A stretch of 41,942 bases of DNA from NCBI GenBank assembly GCA_903874975.1, contig CAIQUL010000318.1:1-41942 (forward strand), read 5' to 3'. A model generated the notes under the pieces. It did not search any database. It had not been told where the DNA came from and saw only the letters and a list, made by a program, of their open reading frames with translations. Shown here piece after piece: positions 33,896 to 41,942 of this stretch. The DNA is from an uncultured Chthoniobacter sp. Its GTDB lineage: Bacteria > Verrucomicrobiota > Verrucomicrobiia > Chthoniobacterales > Chthoniobacteraceae. The position numbers were made by a program, and so were the translations under genes. Numbering within the stretch: the stretch's first letter is position 1; each line of letters opens with the position of its first letter.

Positions 33896-34560
33896 GGCTG
33901 CTGCATGTTGCCCGAAGGGACGGGGAGGATGGCTTCGAGGGGGGCTTCGTCCGCCGCTTTCCAAAGGCGGATGCGGACGAGCACGGGGCGCGCGGTCTGG
34001 TCGGTCCAGCGGTCCAGCCAGGCGTTGAGGCGCGAATCGAAGTAGCGCACCTCGAAGCCCGCCATCGGGCGGATGAGCGAGACCCAGTTGTATTTGCTCT
34101 GGCCGCTGCCGCGCGCAAAGAAGTCCACATTGCTGCGCGCCTCGACGGTGATCGGTTCGCGGCGGAGGCCGAGTTCGTATTCGCTGGGCGCGCCCTCCAC
34201 GGGCTGCACCGTCATGGTCACGCGATACTCGCCCGGCGCGGCCGCGGTGAGCACGCCTTGGCCGGCGTGGGTGCGCCAGATGAGTTCGTCGCTCGGCAGG
34301 TCGTGAATCTTCAGCGGGTTGCCGAGGATCACGCCATTCTGGCGGCGCGGCAGGTCGGCGAGCTGGGTTTGCACGAGCTGGACGACGGCCTGCAGTGAGT
34401 CGCGCTCGGCCTGCAGCTCGGTGGTCGTGTGCATGGCCTGCAGGTGCGTGGAGACGAAGCGGAAGAGCGTGAACGCGAGCAGCGAGATGATCAGCGTGGC
34501 GATCATCACCTCCAGCAGGGTGAAGCCGCGGCGCGGGGAGTTAATTGCGCGGAACGGCAT
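33892..34560 (-). CDS. gspJ: T2SS minor pseudopilin GspJ
   Basis: 222 residues from an ATG at 34560. It begins with an 11-residue leader ending RRG, then FTLLEVMIATLIISLLAFTLF: the prepilin-peptidase cleavage site (Gly/Phe), Glu at +5 and hydrophobic N-terminal helix. The periplasmic part contains RFVSTHLQAMHTTTELQAE and strand-rich sequence ending LVRIRLWKAADEA, as in GspJ. It belongs to the tip complex I-J-K. Its start lies 20 nt inside gspI, so the overlap is longer than the usual 4 nt. Prepilin peptidase (GspO/PilD), needed for cleavage, is not in the window. Confidence 0.88.
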   Translation of the reverse strand: MPFRAINSPRRGFTLLEVMIATLIISLLAFTLFRFVSTHLQAMHTTTELQAERDSLQAVVQLVQTQLADLPRRQNGVILGNPLKIHDLPSDELIWRTHAGQGVLTAAAPGEYRVTMTVQPVEGAPSEYELGLRREPITVEARSNVDFFARGSGQSKYNWVSLIRPMAGFEVRYFDSRLNAWLDRWTDQTARPVLVRIRLWKAADEAPLEAILPVPSGNMQQP

Positions 34561-34999
34561 TGGTTGGGGAATATCCGCCGGACTGGCGCGGGTAGAGGTA
34601 AAAGAGCAGCTCTTTGGTTTGCTCCTCGCCGTCGCTCGGCCAGGTGAGGCTGAGCGTCACCGCGTAGATGCCCTCGATTTTTTCGTCCTTCTCGTTCCTT
34701 TTCTCCACCGCCACGCGCGTCGTTTTCAGCGTCATCCCCGCAAACGGCGGCTTCAGCTCCTCCGTGTTCTCGTTCGTCAACTGGACCGCGCCGGACTCGA
34801 TCTCCGCCCAGCGGTTTTCCAGCGCGCGCCGCGCCAGCGCGTCCTGCTCCTTCAGCCGCACGGCGGACAGGCAGCCGCTCACGCAGCGCCCGAGGGTGAG
34901 GACGCCGATGGCGAAGATCGTGACGGCCAGCAGCGCCTCCAGCAGCATGAAGCCGCCCGCCCTTTTCCACCGCGTCCGGCGTGAAGTGGCGCGCGTCAT
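34541..34999 (-). CDS. gspI: T2SS minor pseudopilin GspI
   Basis: 152 residues from an ATG at 34999 (ATGA overlap with gspH). The basic leader (RRTRWKRAGG) ends with Gly, followed by FMLLEALLAVTIFAIGVLTLG: cleavage site, Glu+5 and hydrophobic helix. The remaining part has LKEQDALARRALENRWAEIESG and ends in a beta sheet, the normal GspI fold. With GspJ and GspK it starts pilus assembly at the tip. Family assignment uses motif, size (about 120-150 residues) and gene order H-I-J-K. Confidence 0.85.
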   Translation of the reverse strand: MTRATSRRTRWKRAGGFMLLEALLAVTIFAIGVLTLGRCVSGCLSAVRLKEQDALARRALENRWAEIESGAVQLTNENTEELKPPFAGMTLKTTRVAVEKRNEKDEKIEGIYAVTLSLTWPSDGEEQTKELLFYLYPRQSGGYSPTNAVPRN

Positions 35000-35472
35000 T
35001 TCACCTCCGAGTCCACAAACGTGCCCCGCGCCGTGAGCGGATCGTAATGCACCGTCCAGCTCCCGCTCGCTCCGGCAAAGGTGATCACCGCCTCCTCGCA
35101 CAGCCCGCTCCGCCAGAAAACCCACTCGCCTGGCGGCTCCTTCATCAGCGCCGAGGGGCGGCCGAGTTGGAAAGTCTCGCCTTCCGTGAAAAGGAACCGC
35201 TCCGGCTCGGCGTCCTCGGGATCGGTGTCGCGCCGCTCCACCGCCCGCAGCTCGATGCCTTCCTCCGACCAGACCATCGCGTAAGTGCGCCGCTCGGTGA
35301 TGCTCCGCTCGCGCGCCTGGCGCACCCAGCCGTCGAAGGTATCGAACGACGCCTTCAGCCGCTGCTCGGCGAGCATCGCCAGCACGCCCGGCACCGCGAG
35401 GGTGAGCATCAGCATGGCAATGAAAAGCGCGATGCAGATTTCGAGCAGGGTGAAGCCGGAGCGGCGGGACAT
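34996..35472 (-). CDS. gspH: T2SS minor pseudopilin GspH-like
   Basis: 158 residues from an ATG at 35472; an ATG at 35490 adds six residues before the basic leader. The leader MSRRSG precedes FTLLEICIALFIAMLMLTLAV, a prepilin cleavage site with Glu+5 and a hydrophobic helix. The C-terminal sheet includes TYAMVWSEEGIELRAV and WVFWRSGLCEEAVITFAGASG, typical of GspH/FimT proteins. GspH links the tip complex to the major pseudopilin. It is the first gene of the minus-strand run H-I-J-K-L-M, divergent from gspD. Two hairpins lie just upstream. Confidence 0.82.
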   Translation of the reverse strand: MSRRSGFTLLEICIALFIAMLMLTLAVPGVLAMLAEQRLKASFDTFDGWVRQARERSITERRTYAMVWSEEGIELRAVERRDTDPEDAEPERFLFTEGETFQLGRPSALMKEPPGEWVFWRSGLCEEAVITFAGASGSWTVHYDPLTARGTFVDSEVK

Positions 35473-35673
35473 GACCGGGAAGGTTAGCATTGGCGGGACT
35501 TTTGTGAAGGACGGGCGCAGTCCGAACCCGGCGGCGCACGCGGAGTTGCGGCCGGTGCGGGCCCGCGCACCGCAACTCTGGCGACTGGCAGGAGTTGCGG
35601 CACTTCATTCCAAGTGCCGGGGCGCGGCAACCGTCGTTGACCGCTTCCCGCCACACTGCTACCTCACCCCATT
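35473..35673. promoter_or_regulatory. Divergent gspH/gspD intergenic region with two hairpins
   Basis: 201 nt without a plausible gene. One inverted repeat has arms with GAGTTGC (35543-35549) and GCAACTC (35572-35578), extended by GGTGCG/CGCACC. The second is GGCACTT-CATTCC-AAGTGCC (35599-35618). The word GAGTTGCGG occurs twice, at 35543 and 35592. The region must contain promoters for both T2SS units; the palindromes may be operators or mRNA leaders, but I cannot place -35/-10 elements confidently. Confidence 0.4.
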
Positions 35674-38202
35674 ATGTTGCGCGTCACGCCGGTCCTTTCG
35701 TTCCTCCTTGCCGCCTCCGCCCTGGCGCAGGGCCCGCCCCTGCCACCCGGCCCCACCATCCCGCCACCCCCATCGACCCTCGTGCCCGCGCCGGCCCCGG
35801 CGCCGGCCCCGGTCCCGGCGTTGCCCCGGGTCGCCGTGGGGAGCGATACCGTGCGCCTCCAGATCACCGAACTCAAAGGTGCCCTCGATTTCTACGAGCG
35901 GCTCACGAAAAAGCGCCTCGTGTATGACTCCCAGATTGCCGGACCCACGCCGATCGTCATCAATGTCGCCGGCGAAATCCCGCGCGAGGAAGCCATCCGC
36001 ATCATCGAGATCAGCCTCCTCCTCAATGGCATCACCCTCGTCCCGGTCGAGCGCAGCACCATCGTCAAAGTCATTGCCGCCGGCAAAAATCCGCGCAGCG
36101 CCGCCATCCCCATCATCTCCGACGAACTGGCGCTGCCCGACGGCGAGCACGTCGTCACTTTTCTCGCGAAGCTCCAGTATGCCGACCCGACCGAGCTGAC
36201 GCAGTTGCTCGGCACCTTCGTCGTCCAGTCGCCGGGGCAATACACGAACCTCACCGCGCTCCCGAAATCGCAATCCATCCTCATCACGGAAAACACCGCG
36301 GTCATCCGCGGCCTGCTGCGCATCATTAAAGAGGTCGATGTCCGGCCCGCGGATGTGGTCAGCGAATTCATCCCGCTCGAACGCGCCGATGCCAAAGACG
36401 TGCTCGAAAAGCTAACCGCGATCTTTGAAAAGCAACCCGCTGCGGGAGGCGCTGGCGGCGCTGCGGGCGGTCCCGCTCCCCGCGGCGTCCAAGTGCCGCG
36501 GCCAGTGGCCACCACGCCCGACGGCACCCCGCTGCCTCCCGGAACGACCGCCGAAGTCACCGCGCCGAACACCGTGGAGATTCGCGCCGGGTCGCTCTCC
36601 GAGGACTCGATCATCTCCGGAAAAATCAAGCTCACCGCCGACGTGCGCTCCAACCGCATCCACGTCGTCACGCGCCCGACGAACATGACGTTTGTCCGCA
36701 AACTCATCGCGGAGTTTGATGCCAGCGTGAAGTTTGGCGAGCCGGTCACGCGCCCGCTGAAGTTTGTCCGCGTGGAAGAGGTGCTCGATGTCGTGGTGAA
36801 ATCCATCACGGAGCCCGGCGCCAAGGAGGATACCGGCACGACCGCGGGTGGGACCGCCCGGCCCGGCACGCCGGGCGGGGCGACGAACAACAATCGCGGG
36901 CTCGGCGGAGGCGGCAGCGCCTTTGGCAATACCGGCGGCAACAACGGCGGCGGCGGTGGCGGCGGTAATGTGGGTGGTGAAGAACTCGCCACCACCACGG
37001 TCGATACCACGCCCATCGCGCGGATCGTCGGGACGACGAAGATCATCGCCGATGTGAACGCCAACGCCGTCATCGTCATCGGCAACGCCGACGCGCGCGC
37101 GAAAGTTTTCAAGCTGCTCGACCAACTCGACAAGCGCATCCCGCAGGTCATGCTCCACGCGGTCATTGGTGAGCTGAACATCGGCGGCAAGGTGCAGTTC
37201 GGCGTGGATTACATCCTCCGCAATGCCGGCCTCGGTCTCACCCCGATCGTCGTAAATCCCGGCACCGTCACCACCACGCCCGGCACGACCACGGGCACCA
37301 CGACCGGCACCACGGTCACCGGCACCGGCACGACCCCCGGCCAGACCGCGACGAACCTCGTCGGCTTCAATGGCTCGAACCAGCCCGTCCTCGATCTCAA
37401 CAACCTGCTCAAACAGGACACCGTCCGGCAGATCGCCGCCGCCGGAGCGTCCGGACTGACCGGCTATTTTACCGCCGGCAATTCGCTCACCGCTGTCGTC
37501 ACTGCCCTCGAAAACACCAACCGCTTCACCGTCGTCAACCGCCCGAGCGTTTTCACCAAAAACAACAAGAAGGCGATCATCGCTTCCGGGCAGGAGATTG
37601 CCGTGCCGCAGAATATTCAGAGTTCGATCAATTCCACGAACGTCGGCAACGCCGGGGTCGTGACCAACTCGAGCGTGCAATACAAGAACGTCACTCTGCA
37701 ACTCGAGGTCGTGCCGCTGATCAACTCCGACAAGGAAGTCTCCCTCGACATCCTCCAGCGCAATAACGAGGTCTCCGGCTCCACCCGCATCGACAACAAC
37801 GACATCCCGACCATCGCCACGCGCTACGTCCGCACCTCGGTCACGGTTCCCAACAACGCCACCCTCGTGCTCGGCGGGCTGATCAAATCGAGCGTCAACA
37901 ACGCCAAAACCGGCATCCCCATCCTCAGCAGCATCCCGCTGCTCGGGGCGCTTTTCAGCACCACCACGAAAGAGAAAGTTCGCACCGAGTTGGTCATCCT
38001 CATCCGGCCCGAAGTCACCTGGGCGCCACCGGATGCCATCGATCTGCGCGAGCGCGAAATGGAATACCTGAACATCCCGCCCGATCTCGAATCCACCCTC
38101 TTTCCCGACGTGAAGGCCAAGAAGGCCACCCCCGAGGTGATGCTCCGCAAGCCTGCCGCCTCGCTGCGCGAGAAGGGTCCCGCACCGAAGAAGCGGTCGT
38201 AG
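35674..38202 (+). CDS. gspD: T2SS outer-membrane secretin GspD
   Basis: 842 residues from the ATG at 35674. A signal peptide (LSFLLAASALAQG) is followed by a Pro-rich linker, then N-domains with DFYERLTKKRLVYDS, KLQYADPTELTQLLGTF and FIPLERADAKDVLEKL. A Gly/Asn-rich low-complexity insertion lies at about 386-435 and a Thr/Gly-rich loop at about 528-560, both unusual in length. The secretin core from about 465 to 790 has VMLHAVIGELNIGGKVQFGVD, VTALENTNRFTVVNRPSVFT, VVPLINSDKEVSLDILQ, TLVLGGLIKSSVNNAKTGIPI and LSSIPLLGALFSTTTKE. The product forms the gated outer-membrane ring through which folded proteins exit. It ends in TAG, 12 nt before gspE. Confidence 0.93.
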   Translation: MLRVTPVLSFLLAASALAQGPPLPPGPTIPPPPSTLVPAPAPAPAPVPALPRVAVGSDTVRLQITELKGALDFYERLTKKRLVYDSQIAGPTPIVINVAGEIPREEAIRIIEISLLLNGITLVPVERSTIVKVIAAGKNPRSAAIPIISDELALPDGEHVVTFLAKLQYADPTELTQLLGTFVVQSPGQYTNLTALPKSQSILITENTAVIRGLLRIIKEVDVRPADVVSEFIPLERADAKDVLEKLTAIFEKQPAAGGAGGAAGGPAPRGVQVPRPVATTPDGTPLPPGTTAEVTAPNTVEIRAGSLSEDSIISGKIKLTADVRSNRIHVVTRPTNMTFVRKLIAEFDASVKFGEPVTRPLKFVRVEEVLDVVVKSITEPGAKEDTGTTAGGTARPGTPGGATNNNRGLGGGGSAFGNTGGNNGGGGGGGNVGGEELATTTVDTTPIARIVGTTKIIADVNANAVIVIGNADARAKVFKLLDQLDKRIPQVMLHAVIGELNIGGKVQFGVDYILRNAGLGLTPIVVNPGTVTTTPGTTTGTTTGTTVTGTGTTPGQTATNLVGFNGSNQPVLDLNNLLKQDTVRQIAAAGASGLTGYFTAGNSLTAVVTALENTNRFTVVNRPSVFTKNNKKAIIASGQEIAVPQNIQSSINSTNVGNAGVVTNSSVQYKNVTLQLEVVPLINSDKEVSLDILQRNNEVSGSTRIDNNDIPTIATRYVRTSVTVPNNATLVLGGLIKSSVNNAKTGIPILSSIPLLGALFSTTTKEKVRTELVILIRPEVTWAPPDAIDLREREMEYLNIPPDLESTLFPDVKAKKATPEVMLRKPAASLREKGPAPKKRS

Positions 38203-38214
38203 CCACCGTCGCGG

Positions 38215-39924
38215 ATGACCTCTCGTAAAGTCCTCAGCGACGTGCTCCTCGCGTGCGGCGTCGCCGCCGACGAGGCAAGCACGCTTTCCACCCTCCAGCC
38301 CGGCCCCGGCGTGAGCTGGACGGCCGAGGTGCTGAACTCCGGCAAGGTCGATGAGCACAAGCTCGCCGCCGAACTCGCCCGCCTTTTCAAATCGCCGTGC
38401 GAGACCATTGAGGCCGGCAAGGTCGAGCGCGGCTCGCTCCAGCTCCTGCCCAGCCGCTTCGTCTTCAAGCACCACATCCTGCCCCTCGGCGGCAGCGAGA
38501 CCGCCGTCCGCCTCGGCACCTACGACGTTTTCAACGCCGTCGCCCGCCGCCTCGTCGCGCAGCAGCTCCCCGGAAAAAAACTCGAGTGGGTCATCATCCC
38601 GCGCGGCCCGCTGCTCCGCACCATCAAGGCCGTCTATGGCGTCGGCGCGGAAACCTTCGACGAAATCCTCGCCTCCACGCGCACCTACGACGGCGACCAT
38701 TACGACAAAGCGCAGGACATCACCGGCGACGACCCCGAGGCCAGCGTCGTCAAATTCGTCAACCAGATCATCCGCGAAGCCATCGTCGAGCGCGCCACCG
38801 ACATCCACGTCGAGCCGCTCGAAAACGACCTCCGCATCCGCTACCGCATCGACGGCATCCTCCACGAAGTCGCCGTCCCCCCGCAGCTCCGCCTGCTCCA
38901 GAGCGCCATCATTTCGCGCCTGAAAGTCATGGCCCACATGGACATCGCCGAGCGCCGCCTGCCGCAGGACGGTCGCATCAATCTCACCACCGGCGCCGGC
39001 GCCATCGACGTCCGCGTTTCCACCATCCCCACGGTGAATGGCGAGTCCATTTCCCTCCGCCTCCTCTCCCGCAGCGATGCGCTCAGCTTCGGCCTCGACC
39101 GCCTCGACATGAGCGAAAAGCAGATCGCCACCGTCAAAGGCCTGCTCGCTCAGCCCAACGGCATCATCCTCGTCACCGGCCCCACCGGCTCGGGGAAAAG
39201 CACCACGCTTTACAGCTTCCTCACCTCCATCAACGCGGTCACCCGCCGCATCATCACCATCGAGGAGCCCGTCGAATACCGCCTCCCCGGCGTCTCCCAG
39301 ATCGACGTGAAAAGCGAGATCGGCCTGACCTTTGCCAACGGCCTCCGCGCCATCCTTCGCCAGGACCCGAACATCGTCATGGTCGGCGAGATCCGCGATT
39401 TCGAGACCAGCGAAATCTCCATCCGCGCCGCCATGACCGGCCACCTTGTCTTTTCCACCCTGCACACGAACGACGCCGTCTCCGGCATCACCCGCCTGCT
39501 CGACATGGGCATCGAGCCCTTTCTCCTCGCCAGCGTCGTCCGCTGCTTCCTCGCCCAGCGGCTCCTCCGCACCATTTGCCCGGATTGCAAAACCGAGGCC
39601 AGCTACCCCATCGAATACCTCCTCGAAATCGGCGCGCCCATTCCGCAGGACTTCAAGTTTTACAAAGGCGCGGGTTGCGAGCACTGCCGCCAGACCGGCT
39701 ACCGCGGGCGCACCGCCATCTACGAAATCTGCACCGTCACCGAGCAGCTCCGCCGCATGGTCATCCGCAAGGAAACCGGCACTGCCCTCAAGGCCCGCGC
39801 CATCACCGACGGCATGGACACCCTCCGCACCGACGGCTGGCGCCGCGTCCTCCGCGGCCAGACGACCGTCGAGGAAGTCGTCCGCGTCACCCAGCAGGAT
39901 GAAAATCTCGCGGAGACGGACTGA
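38215..39924 (+). CDS. gspE: T2SS/type IV pilus assembly ATPase GspE (PilB-like)
   Basis: 569 residues from the ATG at 38215. The N-terminal GspE-N domain (1-150) is followed by the ATPase domain. It includes the Asp box DIHVEPLENDLRIRYRIDG, Walker A GPTGSGKS (322-329), the Asp box PVEYRL, Walker B IVMVGEIRDFETSEI, and the His box TGHLVFSTLHTND. A zinc-binding region has four Cys in CPDC (about 456-459) and CEHC (about 488-491), as in GspE and PilB. This hexameric ATPase powers pseudopilus assembly from the cytoplasm by acting on GspL/GspF. It follows gspD on the same strand with no promoter gap. The next component GspF and the major pseudopilin GspG are not in the window, so the cluster is incomplete. 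Confidence 0.95.
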   Translation: MTSRKVLSDVLLACGVAADEASTLSTLQPGPGVSWTAEVLNSGKVDEHKLAAELARLFKSPCETIEAGKVERGSLQLLPSRFVFKHHILPLGGSETAVRLGTYDVFNAVARRLVAQQLPGKKLEWVIIPRGPLLRTIKAVYGVGAETFDEILASTRTYDGDHYDKAQDITGDDPEASVVKFVNQIIREAIVERATDIHVEPLENDLRIRYRIDGILHEVAVPPQLRLLQSAIISRLKVMAHMDIAERRLPQDGRINLTTGAGAIDVRVSTIPTVNGESISLRLLSRSDALSFGLDRLDMSEKQIATVKGLLAQPNGIILVTGPTGSGKSTTLYSFLTSINAVTRRIITIEEPVEYRLPGVSQIDVKSEIGLTFANGLRAILRQDPNIVMVGEIRDFETSEISIRAAMTGHLVFSTLHTNDAVSGITRLLDMGIEPFLLASVVRCFLAQRLLRTICPDCKTEASYPIEYLLEIGAPIPQDFKFYKGAGCEHCRQTGYRGRTAIYEICTVTEQLRRMVIRKETGTALKARAITDGMDTLRTDGWRRVLRGQTTVEEVVRVTQQDENLAETD

Positions 39925-39960
39925 GAAAGTTGGTGCTTCGGGCGACCCCTGCCGCGCCGG

Positions 39961-40614
39961 TTAAAGATTCGGGATCACGAAGCTCTTGTCGGCCAGCCAG
40001 AGCGTGTCGCGATAGTCGGTTTCCTTGATGCACCGCGCCGAGCCAGTGGTGAAGACGTAGTTCGATCCATCCTCATAGACTTTGAGATGCCGCACATCCT
40101 TGGTGTTGCCGTGCGGCGGTGCGAGGAAGTCCATGAAGAAGTGCGGGCGGCCGGCTTTCGGCATGGCGAGGAGCCGCGTGGTGGCGGGTCTTTCGATGGC
40201 ACTGATCGGCACCTCCATGTTGGGTTGCTCAAACGTCCCGAGGTCGTTGTCGCCATTCAGGATGGAGCTCGGGTTGTTGCGGGAGTTGCGCAGCGGGTCG
40301 GCCTGGCGCGCGCGGTGGTTTTGCGGGTCGCCGGGCGCGGCGAAAATCACGGAGTCCTGCACGTAGGGGGCGATGAGTTTCGGCCAGCGGTCGGTGCCGG
40401 AGGCTCCCTTCACGCGACCGGGCAATTGGGAGTCGTGGTCGCCGGCCTAGCTGAGCATCGCGGCAGCGACCGGCCGCAGGTTGCTCAGGCACGCGGTCTG
40501 GTTGGCGTGGCGTTTCATCCGTCCGAAAACCGGGATGGCGAGCCCCGCGAGGATCGCGAGGACGGCGAGGAGTTCGAGCAACGTAAAGGCGCGGCGGCGC
40601 CACGGAGAGTTCAT
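39961..40614 (-). pseudogene. Pseudopilin-like (type IV pilin N-terminal motif) gene with an in-frame amber codon
   Basis: The ATG at 40614 gives MNSPWRRRAFTLLELLAVLAILAGLAIPVF: a basic leader, cleavage before FTLLE (here after Ala rather than Gly), Glu+5 and hydrophobic helix, the mark of a pilin or secreted DUF1559-like protein. After 55 residues there is TAG at 40447-40449 inside MLS-[stop]-AGDHD. The usual family sequence is a Tyr there (LSYAGDHD-like), and TAC to TAG is a single-base change. The frame continues without other stops to TAA at 39961, with sensible sequence (MPKAGRPHFFMDFLA, VYEDGSNYVFTTGSARC). The full protein would be 217 residues. Real mutation, sequencing error or read-through are possible. 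It is not the major T2SS pseudopilin by sequence. Confidence 0.75.

Positions 40615-41942
<1,328 letters not shown>

Noticed and set aside
36412-39684. Long minus-strand frame of 1,090 codons antisense to gspD and gspE
   Set aside because: Asp/Glu/Gly-rich composition without motifs; the plus strand clearly encodes secretin and ATPase.
11065-40449. TAG as a recoded sense codon (two in-frame ambers)
   Set aside because: dnaN, gspD, gspM and the dehydratase all end in TAG at the expected C-terminus, and the two interrupted genes would need different residues (Glu and Tyr).

Overview
This is high-GC bacterial DNA of a Gram-negative type: it carries TonB/ExbB/ExbD, type II secretion (T2SS) genes and a TonB-dependent receptor remnant. 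The best guess is a member of the Verrucomicrobiota. That rests on the C-terminal style of the large secreted protease (acidic D-x-D-x-D/LPDxWE segment, then a NLLKYAL-type stretch), the many zinc-ribbon and paralogous secreted proteins, and several intergenic inverted 'word' repeats. No rRNA, tRNA or other marker confirms the phylum. I see no CRISPR array, no IS transposase and no phage genes.

Layout. 1-3441: a partial multi-pass membrane protein converges on a GT2 glycosyltransferase, a FabZ-like dehydratase and a lipoprotein. 3584-9175: a 1,863-residue secreted M36 (fungalysin-type) metalloprotease with several beta-sandwich domains. 9264-13980: a MacB/DevBCA-type exporter (ATPase, FtsX-like permease broken by an in-frame amber codon, HlyD-type adaptor). 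13986-16388: a convergent PAS-rich hybrid histidine kinase. 16531-17405: a damaged small secreted-protein gene carrying a repeat. 17433-20425: dnaN, dnaA and a probable oriC. 20426-25872: a five-gene minus-strand run (FmdB-type zinc ribbon, zinc-ribbon membrane protein, possible dead peptidase, N-acetylglutamate synthase, sodium/solute symporter). 26010-26606: an L,D-transpeptidase lipoprotein. 26622-28491: a DegT-type aminotransferase with two small EmrE-like membrane proteins. 28669-31145: exbB-exbD-tonB behind a truncated TonB-dependent receptor. 31180-35472: gspH-I-J-K-L-M, divergent from gspD-gspE (35674-39924). 39961-40614: an amber-interrupted pseudopilin-like gene. 40873-41942: purA, cut by the window end.

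How the genes fit together. The T2SS block supplies secretin, ATPase, minor pseudopilins and the inner-membrane L/M assembly proteins. The secreted M36 protease is a plausible client, but that is inference. gspC, gspF, the major pseudopilin gspG and the prepilin peptidase are not in the window. The chromosomal replication genes sit in the classic dnaA-dnaN order with DnaA boxes upstream of dnaA.

Three themes recur. (1) Five unrelated families of inverted, word-like intergenic repeats, some reaching into coding sequence. (2) Several damaged genes: two in-frame ambers, one frameshift with a repeat insertion, one receptor fragment and one fragment duplication. (3) Very compact operons with ten 4-nt ATGA/GTGA overlaps, while free-standing starts mostly lack a Shine-Dalgarno motif. 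I found no clearly new defence or mobile system. The most noteworthy items are the repeat islands, the two amber-interrupted genes and the peptidase-like protein that lacks its zinc ligands.
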